A stretch of 64,000 nt of DNA from Cristatella mucedo (taxonomy: Eukaryota > Bryozoa > Phylactolaemata > Cristatellidae): assembly GCA_009760855.2 (NCBI GenBank), contig WPIO01000001.1, positions 20,208,001 through 20,272,000 of the forward strand. Reading direction: 5' to 3'. This document shows positions 54,390 through 64,000 of this stretch, one piece after another. The notes under the pieces are model-generated. The model made no database searches. It saw nothing but the letters and a program-made list of their open reading frames with translations, and was not told the origin of the DNA. The position numbers and the translations under genes are program-made. Numbering within the stretch: position 1 is the first letter of the stretch; every line of letters begins with the position of its first letter.

Positions 54390-56930
54390 TTAGAAATAAA
54401 AACGGACGACCAGAATGGAGGAAGCAGAACAGAATGGGGGAAAGTCGGCTGGCAAAAGGGTAGGCAGTCGTTAAAAGATCGAGGGACATAGACTGTTCTT
54501 TGCTCTAGCTCATTGTGGAGATAACACTTTGATGGATGCTTTCCTATGAACATTCGGGTTGCAATTAAACCTTTAGTAGCCATCATGATTAGAGGAGTAT
54601 CAGAGGTCACAAATGACCACTGTGTTTCATGTGAGACACCCCTGTCAGGCCTGAGTTGGGAACCCTGCCACTGTGAACTTGCACCATCATTATCGGATCA
54701 CCTAAGAATCTTCGAGATCAAATCAGGGTGTAACTATTCTCGATAGCAGATGCTTCTTGGATTGTACATCGTCTTCAGGCAAACCATTATCAGTAGTCTT
54801 AATCGGAGAGTCACGTTGACCTGCATTAACAGGGAATGCAACTGCCCCCTGCAGTGGGTGGGGAGCTACCTTGTATGTGTGGTAATGAATGCATTGGTTT
54901 TTCAACATTGCTGGCATTTGTCTGAATTGTATTTTGGTGGTCTAGGGACATTGTTTGGCATGCCAAATTGACAAGCAGGCACTATACTCAAATTGGAATC
55001 TCCTTGTGTCTGCTAGGTGTTTTTGGATTGGTGATGTTGCATGTGAAAGAAAGAGAAATCCTCGGAGTACTGCTCATATGAGGACTGCTCGCTCGCACCT
55101 ATGGCTTAGTTTTTACTCTCGTTACAGTTGACTCCCAGAACAATACTGCCTGCGATTATGCTGCCCCACCCCCACAATTAGGGTGAAGCTTCAAAAAGCA
55201 GAAGCTATCTGATAAGAAAGAGCATATACAAGATATTAATCTTTATGTGACTTTAAATGCCATGGTTGATATTGTTAAATTCCCACGGTCAAGTCTTAGG
55301 ATGTCTAGGAATGCCACCCCACAGTAGTTGTGCCGGGTCAGAACAGCCCAAATTACCACAGTCATGTTGGGGATGTCAATTGTATTCCAGCAGACCGTAG
55401 GGTCAGGGCGAATAGCAAGCAGGACAATTCAAGCTTAGCACTTACAGGCTTGAGAGAGTGTTGATAATATAGTAGTACGTGTTTGATCAGCATTTCAAAG
55501 TCTCTCACTTTCGTCTCTTCTAGGCCGGCAAATGATGCCATCTTTGACTGTTGCTTTGGACATATGGGTGATGCCAGGTTGCTCTGTAGATTCGAACTGT
55601 ACAGATAATTCCCATATAAGTAAGAATTTGCATTTGGGTTTGTCTGTTACACTCACGACCGTGCAACCCAGCCACTGAGAACTCACTCATAATGCCCCCT
55701 TACCCAATCGAGGGTCTGCCTGTTGGTCAACAGTTGGCTCGTTATGCAGTGGAATCTCTTATTGTTCATATAGTCGAGCACATAGATGGTAATAACATGT
55801 TGGTTTCAAGAGCATTTTCCTTGTGAGTGAAGAAGAGAACAGGGAATTTTGTTATAGAATTTTTAACCGTGTGCAGCAGCAACTTTTTTTGGACAATCTG
55901 TACTTAATCAGTTTGGTATATAGCGCTCTTTACATTTTCCAAATAAAAGCAAACGGCCTTGGAAGCTTGCACTGAGAACTCAGGTCATACTTGGGAACCA
56001 ATTGATGATATATGCAGGCTGCATGTCCTCAGGTCCACAGGTATAACAAGTGATGATTGCGCGTTCCTCTTTTTTGATGTTTCTTATTTGATTTGATTTT
56101 GATTTTTCTTATTTGCGATCCGGCCAGGGCCAGTGGCAACATTGAGCAGAAGTCAGTCAAGTGATTTATAACGATTGGTTGTTCTTCAGTTTGCTTTATT
56201 GAATCAAGTGCCACAATATAACTTGTAGCACTTACCAGTCTGCCGTCGCCCTGCATGGCTGCTGTGGCCCAAAATTGGCGGAGACAGGGGCACAGCAGGC
56301 TGTAAAAGAGGTTTGCCTGACAAGCCTCCTCGTTGAATGTGCCTCTTCTGTTTAGTTCCCAGTTCCCGTGTGTTAGCATTTGTAGTCCTGATCACGCATT
56401 GCTAAGCAGCAGGTCAAGCAGTCGTCCATCTATTGCAGTGCATAACTGGGATATACCATAGGCCATAGCCTGGAAAATTGGCAATGCTATATCATGACCA
56501 CAACTTCAAGTGCTTCTGATTTTTCCTAGTGATGCCAGTTGCCAGTGAGAGTCAACTACTGCCAAACCTTTTTGGCAGCACCTAGGGGAATGGCAAAACT
56601 GGTTCTTCTTCTCCGGTGGCACTTGTGTACACTTAATGTTTAGCAGCAGTTGGTCAAAAGTACTGGTACAAAATGTTCTTGTGTGCTCGTGGAATATGGG
56701 GATAGGTACAGATAATGCATAGACTGAGTTTGAATGTGGCATACTGCTGTAGCTTTCATGAAGCAAGCGGTATGCCATGCAAATCAGTAATCTGTCAGCT
56801 GATGCCACAATCTAACAGTCCAGTAATCTCAAACCTTCGACTGCTTAGTCGCAAGGCTTAGTGGATGATGCCGGCCCATCTTAAACTGTCGCTGCACGTC
56901 TGGCATCTAGCCCACAGCGGTGTGTCCATC
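54390..56930. other. Unassigned sequence right of ZFR
   Basis: AT-rich, with no recognised repeat. The minus frames at 56029-56379 and 56506-56808 show no convincing domain. Confidence 0.4.
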
Positions 56931-56939
56931 ATTCGATCA

Positions 56940-57090
56940 TCGATTCATTGCCAAATGTAAAATGCCTAGAAAGAGAGTAATAGTAATAATAATGCACTTG
57001 ATAAAGCACCCTCAGAGAACTCAATCTCTTTCTAGATGCTTTACGTGAGTGCTCTGAGGGCACTATAACAAATGTATTATTATTATCTCA
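56940..57090. mobile_element. L2 tail (plus) interrupted by an inverted L2 tail (minus)
   Basis: Plus tail start 'ccaaatgtaaaatgcctaga' at 56952, minus tail 56985-57043 ('gcacttgataaagcaccctc' ... 'tctttctagatgctttac'), then plus tail end 'gtgctctgagggcactataa' with (ATT)n at 57048-57085. Confidence 0.7.
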
Positions 57091-57312
57091 GTGGCTTGTT
57101 ATGCTTCTCAGTTCTACTGCTGTAGTACCTGCAACATTGCTCCCCACAGGCCCTCTATTTTTACATGTGCCAAAACCTAATAATGTGGCTTGCTGTCTTT
57201 TAGTTATGGAAACTGGGAGCAGGAAGTGCCAGACTCTAGGCTCAAAATCGCTGTATCATGTTCCTGTTGGATTTTATGTGATGTCTCTCTTCGTATTTCA
57301 AATACTTATATC

Positions 57313-57537
57313 CCTAGCTCTCAGCCTCCCTTTCTCTCCTTCTTTCTTTCTCATTCCCTCTCTCTCCTTCCTCTTCTCTCCTTCCCTTGCTCATCCCTCT
57401 CTATCTCTTCTTCCCTCTCTTTCCTTTCCTCTCCGTCCCTATTTTCCCCTCCTTTCTTCTCCGTCCCTATCTTTCCTTCATATACCTCTTATTCCTTCCT
57501 TCCCTCTTGCCATGCTTCCCTCTCCCTCACTCTATTC

Positions 57538-57597
<60 letters not shown>

Positions 57598-57718
57598 CCC
57601 TATGTTCTCTTCTCTTCTCTCTTCCCTCTCTCCATCTCCCCCTCTCTCTCCCTCTCTGTCTGTCTGTCTGTCTGTCTGTCTCTGTCTCCTCTGTCTCTGT
57701 CTCTCTCTCTAGCTCCTT
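57313..57718. repeat. Polypyrimidine (C/T) tract with (TC)n and (TGTC)n
   Basis: About 400 bases almost purely C/T on the plus strand; (TC)n core at about 57541-57594 and (TCTG)n at about 57655-57682. Long Ser/Leu frames here are artefacts. Confidence 0.95.
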
Positions 57719-57789
57719 TCTTTGCCTGCCGATTTACAGGTGATGCAAACTTAGGTATTACTGACTGGCCTGTCACCTCTAATTAAGTC

Positions 57790-60155
57790 AACCGTATTGG
57801 CTTAATTCAGCTGATTTCCTGAGCACTGTAAATGCCGTTAAAATTAGAGACATAGCCTAGATTAAAGGTAAATTTTGAAAAAGTAATAAGCAGGTTGCAC
57901 AACAATCGAATAATTATTAAGCGTACTTTCAATAGAGACATGTTAAAAATGAGATCTGAAGTTGTTGACGATACCCACATTTAAGTGAAGCATTAAAAAC
58001 AATTAGGCAAACTGTGCCTAACCTGGAAATAATATGGAAGCAAGATATAAATAAATACAATATTTATGGATCTCTGCATCACGTAAGACTTGTGTCCCTA
58101 CTTTTTGAACCTTGGTACATTGAGATAGGTGTTTGTAGCTTGTTGAGGTGCATTCGTATGACTTCAACAGCTTCATTTATGGTGTAGCTAGGTGTCTTGT
58201 AAATTAAGTAACTCGATCAATACTTGCCGGAGCAACATGAAATTGGAAATCCAAGTTCAGCTCAGCATGTAAAACATTGCAGGAGTTCATTTCTGTTTTC
58301 AGTCTGATAGGTGTTGCCATACATCTCATCAAATGCCCTTGGACTGCAATCAAACTGGCAATCATACACAGTCGTCTTTTTGGTGGAAGTGCAGCCTGTA
58401 TTTTGACCTTGATTTGTTGAGTGCTTGTTATGCTCTTCACCTATTGTGCAAACGCTTTCTTGTGCAGAGGAGCCGGGTAAAGTCAGGCTACTTTTCTAGC
58501 TCTTTTCTGAACCCATTGACCCTCTACTTATCTCGGTGCATTTTTCTTCTACCATCCAACATTCGTGTTTGCTTAGTCTACTTGTGCGAATTTTTATTGA
58601 TGCTTTGTTTGTATCCTGCACGAACTTGCCCTGCGGTATCCTCATAGAAGCCGTAATTGTTATCTTATTTTTAAAACCTTTAGAACTCAAGTTATTGTCG
58701 AGCTCATCGGGTCGAGCTGTTCCTCATGAGTCCAGGTTTATCTTTCCATCTATTATTTGGCTATAAGCCGCATGTTTGGTGTACCTCCTCTGCCGTGTAT
58801 ATGCCAAATGCACACCAAAGAAGGACAGTGCTTGCTCGCGATGGCTTATTGGTACACTGACACGGAGGCCACCCCTGGCGAGCAAGGGATGAATTTGTTG
58901 CTAGTTTGTCTGTCCACCGGCCGAGTGTTGCCACCCCTGCTGCTCTGGGCTTAGATATTGTGCTACCTGCACGCTGTAATTAAGCAGGCCAGGCAGTCCG
59001 TGACATTTTTTGGCAGTTTAGGAAAGTGATGCAACTAGAAAACCTTCAAGGTCAAGGCAAGTGCAGCCACTACACCTTTGCCAGTAGCCAGGGCCTGACT
59101 TGTGATAGAGCAAAATGTCTAGAACCTGTAAACGAATCCGTTTTACCCTTGGGACATTCTACACTGTCAGTGGCTTGCTTTCCCAGAATACTTCATGACA
59201 AATGCCTCAGGTCATTGCACTGAGTTGCTTGTGAGCTACCAGACCTAACTCTTGCCTTTTTAACTGTGACAGACACACTGTGAGCCTGAGGTGAAACACA
59301 CGACTGCCCAGCCAGATGTGTTCAAAATTTTTGCTTGCAGTTTCTCAGCAGTCTGTCAGTGCAGGCCACGTGGTAAGGTTAAACTTAGCATGTTCGCGAT
59401 TGTAATCTGGTCCAGTGGACTCTCACAAACAAGCATGGAGGAAGGTTAGTGAATGCTTTAATTTATGTTTTCTCCAAAAGACTGACATCTTGGTATATCT
59501 GGACGTAGAAATCATTGTTTACTTATAGCAGTTATGCAGAGTCACCGGCTTAGCCCTGTGAAGGTTGCTACTAACCCATATGAACGTCTGGCTTTTCAAT
59601 CCTCAGACCATGTATGCATACAAGCAGCCTAGTTCTATGTCTTCATACAGTATTATGCCGGCAACTTGTCCCGAGTGCCTCTGTGCCCATCCAAGGCCAT
59701 GCCACCTCATAGCTCATTAGCAAGTGCTGCTGTTTCCCAGATGACAGGCCGAGGGGTACTGCAGCAACTGCCACTGCCTGCTGTCCACCAGGCTACAAAT
59801 GGCTGCTGCTGGCCCATCACCATATGATTGGCTGCATTTGGAAATGTCAATATCTGTCCACCCCTTGCCTCAATCATGGCAGTGCCCAGACTGCTAATGA
59901 CTTACTACGGGCATGCAGCTGCTGTGCAGTGGCTGGGCCACAGGCTTCAGAATTGTATCGGTTTGGCTGCCCTGAACACACAGGTGCATTGGTGGCTGTC
60001 TGGTGGAGGTGGGGGGTGAGAGCATTCACGGTTGCTTTCAGTACTGTATCGATCGTCCAGCAGTGAGTTGGCTGTATTGATCTTTCACCCTCATGAATGC
60101 AAAAGCCTATGCTTCGGCATTTTTGGTCACAACGATTTTGGCTCTTCTTGGCTGC

Positions 60156-60189
<34 letters not shown>

Positions 60190-61020
60190 GCACTGCACTC
60201 TTCTTCGTTTGGGAAATGGTCTGGTCATCAAAGATGTGCACCATTCATCTTCAAGAGTCGTCGATGCCCCAAGTATGTCGCTTTCGTTTTTGCCGCTGTA
60301 CAGATAATTTATGGTTGAGCATCCTCTTTCAGTAGGAACAGTCCTTTTGCCCACGGGAGGCTCATGTCACCAATAATCTGGTACAGGTAGGCAACGGAGA
60401 GGGCTTCGTGAAACCACCTCTGAAGAGCTGAGCTCGAATTAGTTCACCAAAAGCGTAAAAGGTGAACTATTCTGCTGCAGTCATGCCAGAGCTGGCAAAC
60501 CTTTTGCCGTGATTACGTTTGCTTTTAGACTGAGCTATTTGTAGCGATCAGCTATTGTTGCTTGTCCTTAGTTATTTATAGGGGCAGGAGGTTTTTTGCA
60601 TTAACTTGTCCACAACTTCAGTTTCTAAAGATCATTGCAGTTGGGCATGCTGTCCGTCCAGCCAGACCTTTATTGGCTCTGTAGACCCAAGTCATTCCCC
60701 TGGGCCTGACTGGATATGGCCGGTTATTTTGTGCATTTGCTGTCAGCTGAGGTGCTGGGAATGACTTTCTGCCAAGGACACAGCATCTTCCAATGGATAC
60801 AGCAGTGTTCAATGTCCGGTCAACTGGGACTAATTAGCTTCAGGGGTCTTATTCTTGCTAGTGCAGTGTATCCTGTGGGGAGAGCATAGTGTGTGTTTCC
60901 CTAAAGGTAGCTTGCCGTAGCTCTTGGCTGTTGCTGCATCCCCCTTTCATCACGAATCATTCGAGTGTTATTTTCCAAGACCTTTAATCCGCTTTCTCCT
61001 ATTTTTAATCGTGTATTTTT
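57790..61020. other. Unassigned sequence
   Basis: No gene recognised. A (TG)n run lies at 60160-60187. Frames at 58757-58954 and 59026-59223 have no signature I know. Confidence 0.4.
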
Positions 61021-61021
61021 C

Positions 61022-61205
61022 ATCCGTGATGGCACACCAGGTTAGGTGGTTGGTTTTCGAGACCTCGGTTGCTAGGTCGTGGGCTCGAATCCTGCTGTGG
61101 GCGATCCATTATTGCCACTGCAAGAGGAGGTGATAACCATAAAGACTCTTCTGTCGTTATAGAAAAGAGGCTGTTAAATCAGCTAGTGAATAAATGAATA
61201 AAATT
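61022..61205 (+). repeat. SINE-1, best uninterrupted copy
   Basis: 'ggcacaccaggttaggtggt' (A box), 'ctaggtcgtgggctcgaatc' (B box), 'tgggcgatccattattgcca' body, 'taaagactcttctgtcgtta' 'aggctgttaaatcagct' tail, then an A-rich end. It serves as the reference for the interrupted copies. Confidence 0.8.
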
Positions 61206-64000
61206 CTACAGCAGAATTGCCGAGCGATCCCCTCCTATTGGGCAGTCTAATTTACCTCCCAGCTCCTGTGTGGATAGGTGTGACTGTATGAACGCAGCAG
61301 ACTCATGGCTACGGTTTATTCCTCATTAACCTGTTCCTTGCATTGGCCACATTCAAGCCTGCTCATTTTTGTTCCGTTTTTCTATGGTTTTAAGGTCATC
61401 CAAACTTAACTTGTCTGCATCATACGTGACTAGATAGCTTATCACTGCTGCCATCACTACCTTTTCTGCACTTCAGTGGCTCATGGCATTGTGTAGCAGC
61501 ATACAGGTGCAGCTGCTTTGTCTCACATCTGGGACCTATACTTAAAGCCTTTACATGTGGTGCACTCGCAGTTGTTGACGAGTTTCTGACCGTCATCTTG
61601 CTGTATCCCCCTCGGACTTTCTCATGGTGCCCAGATCGGCCTCTTTGATCTCGTATCACTTTGGCTGCCACCTTTGTGGCAGCTGCAGGCGCTTCTTTAT
61701 GCCACACTCATTGTGATTGAAGTTTTCGGCCATACATTCTTCTCGACATGCTGTTATATCCAACATTTGTAATTTGATGTGGATTTCAGATGCTCTATTG
61801 AACCTATACCTTGTGGATGTTGTCTTAGTGTGGTGTTACAGTTTAGCATCAACCGGTTATGGACTCGGGGTAGCACCTAATACTGTACAGTTTCTTTGGT
61901 AAGATAGGGGCGGCATGCTTGCACCCGATGATTTCTTTGTCCACCATTGCATCTACATGCTTTAAGATGGCATCATGATGGCCCCGACGAAGCTTGCAAT
62001 GTTGCTGGCTAAAATCGTTTTTGTTATCCACTATTTAATGAATGGTTTAGTCCCAGCACTGCGTCGTTGCATTACCGCCCAGTTTCTGATACAAGCCCTA
62101 TGCTGCACCAAACGCTGCGCCATTAATCTGTGGCTGGTACATTCTGAGTATATCAGTTGAGCCAGCCTACCAATCTAATGGAGAAATAAAATGGCACGGA
62201 ATTAGGCATTCTCTGAGTGGGTTTAGAAAAATGGCTGCAAGAATTTCATGTAGACAGGGCGACACAGAGCTGGACAAACAAAATCGCTATAGACTAATGA
62301 GGCAGTGTCGTGTTTGTGTTGGTTAACCCTGCTGTTACTGCTGATGCATCTGCTGCCACCGTTGCATCTGCTATCGCCACCTGTGACTTCAACTGCCGGT
62401 AGCCACAAGCGTGGTGTGTAAGTTGGTCCTTCTGCGAAACCTGTGCCTTGAGCATCTCTTGCAAAGCCACCGACTAGTCAAACTATGAACACATTTTGAG
62501 CAGGTCTCGGCCGCGTGCCTGCATATACCTAGAGTTAAATATGTAAGGTAGTGATGCTGGTTGGCCGGTGGCAGCTGAAGCAGCTGCAATTTTCGGTGAT
62601 GGGGCAGCACTGCATGGCAGTGAGCCTGCAGCAGCATTGAGTGCTTTGGTGGACATGCAGCAGAAGCATCAGCAGTTACAACTTAGAGGCAGTGCCGGGC
62701 TCCTTACCATCCGCCCGCGAGCCAGCAGTACTTGCTAACCAGCTGGGAGGTGAACCACCGTGCTTGCAGGGATACAGAGAAGGCAGCTCGAGTTTGCACT
62801 GCTGTGCGAGCCAGCTAGCGAGGGCACGACAATGGTGGAAGTGCATTTCACATGCGTTGCTTATATGGGTATTCTTGGCTGCCATTATGTATTCTGAATA
62901 CCTGCATGCTGCCGAATTTCCTGCCGAAGAGTAGGGGACAAAAATTGCAGAGCTTGGGGACCTGCATTGAAATGCTTTGTTTGATGTGCTACACATTCCA
63001 CACATTCCCTGAGTAGGGGCGTTGTGCTGTTGGCACTCATTATTACTCGTTTAGACTGCTATTGCTGCACCCCACGCATACACACATACCGAGGCGACTT
63101 TCTACTGCTGCTGCCTGCTGAAGCTGCTGCTTGGAGCCATAGATTGTGCCGAGCAGCACAGAGCCAAAAGACCTTGGTAAATTTGCTATGTAAACAGCAC
63201 TTTCTGCCTTGTTTGCTTATTTGCACTTAAGCTGCTGCAGACTGCTGTAAAGTTATCTCAATTGGGGGGGTCTGTCTGTGAAGTCGTCTCCTGGTTTTAC
63301 CTAGAATCAGGCAATAGCCTGTAACCACCAGCACCCACCGATGTTCATTCGGCTGCTGCTGCGTGCATCGAGTGTGCTGAAGTGCCACTGCATGCTGTGA
63401 CCCGGGAGTGAGCACTTACCGACTCTCCGAGGCTCAAAGTTGAGCCTATCTCCTGCATGCCTATGAGCTGATTGTGAGCTGATAAAGAACGTGTGCCAGG
63501 AGAACAATCGCCACGGCGGTCACTGAAGACGCGTGGCAGCAGCTGTGTGTACACTGACAGCAACAGCTGTGGTTGCCAGTCCGAATCCTCTGAACTTGTT
63601 GTTGGGAAAGGTTCAAGGTTAGAGATTGCAGAATATGCCTCAACTTTGCTCTGATTCAGTTTTGATGCTCATACGCAGGAGATTAACCAATGGGCAGGGA
63701 CATAGCCTGAATGGAATGGCAGGGACATAGCCTGAATGGAATGTTGACCACCCCCAGCTCCACTTTGCCTGGAAAATGGATGCAATAGTGACGGAAGTCC
63801 TTTGGATGGTCGCTTCTGCCACATCCAGGGCTTTGCCCCAAGCGATGGCTGGTCTTCCTTAATGGTATTTAACAGATGGCAAGAGCTGCAGTGGCAGGCA
63901 GCAGCAGCATAGCAGCTTCAGCAGGCGACACTGACAGCTGCTGGCTCTCCGGCAGCACTGCCTGGGCATCACTTTTACCTTATTCTGACCAACCAGTAAA
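61206..64000. other. Unassigned sequence, right end of window
   Basis: Rich in 'gctgctg' and 'cagcag' stretches; no exon or repeat family recognised apart from a perfect 25-bp tandem duplication at 63693-63742. Confidence 0.4.

Noticed and set aside
56029-56808. Possible Harbinger-type transposase remnant on the minus strand ('FHEHTRTFCTSTFDQLLL')
   Set aside because: One weak stretch only; no catalytic Asp/Glu motifs or terminal repeats could be found.
57101-57786. Two 200-codon Ser/Leu/Pro frames
   Set aside because: Low-complexity read-through of a C/T tract that lacks stop codons by composition.

Overview
This is a window of animal nuclear DNA: intron-bearing genes with GT-AG junctions, long introns, many trinucleotide microsatellites and a dense load of LINE/SINE retrotransposon remnants. 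There is no bacterial gene organisation, no operon and no CRISPR array. The two recognisable genes are conserved across bilaterians, but they are diverged from their vertebrate counterparts and the zinc-finger protein is shorter. An invertebrate is therefore likely. A tentative metalloprotease-like fragment would fit an arthropod or chelicerate, but I cannot name the species. All gene models below were built by hand from reading frames, splice sites and remembered family sequences; no alignment was run.

Plus strand, 1.2-11.8 kb: the last five exons of TCF25 (Nulp1/Rqc1 family, ribosome-associated quality control). The upstream exons lie off the left edge. The exons join in perfect phase and encode the last 319 residues, ending in a long acidic tail and Trp-Asp.

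Minus strand, 53.3-26.4 kb: an apparently complete ZFR gene (zinc-finger RNA-binding protein; Drosophila Zn72D family). I can place 17 coding exons, all phase-compatible, giving 2427 bp and 808 residues. The order is a low-complexity N-terminus, three C2H2 fingers of the dsRNA-binding type, and a C-terminal DZF domain. The promoter region is CpG-rich (about 52.4-54.1 kb). TCF25 and ZFR are convergent, separated by about 14.5 kb of mostly repeats.

Repeats: (i) an L2/CR1-clade LINE is the dominant element. Its 3' end is very recognisable (a 'gcctagaaagagattgagttc' - 'gggcgct' block followed by (ATT)n), and the best copy (7.5-10.3 kb, minus) still shows endonuclease, linker and reverse transcriptase remnants. 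(ii) A second LINE, called LINE-B here, has a short C-terminal ORF remnant and an (ACATT)n/(ACATG)n tail. (iii) There are at least two tRNA-headed SINE families, one carrying an L2-like tail. Several loci show readable nested insertions: L2 interrupted by a SINE that is itself interrupted by LINE-B at 19-20.5 kb; a 14-bp target-site duplication around an L2 end inside a ZFR intron at 45.3 kb.

54.4-64 kb, to the right of ZFR, holds microsatellites (a 400-bp polypyrimidine tract), one clear SINE and L2 tails, but no gene I can support beyond one speculative divergent ORF next to the ZFR promoter. I found no convincing undescribed biological system. The most interesting material is the retrotransposon stratigraphy and a few splicing-relevant features in ZFR introns.
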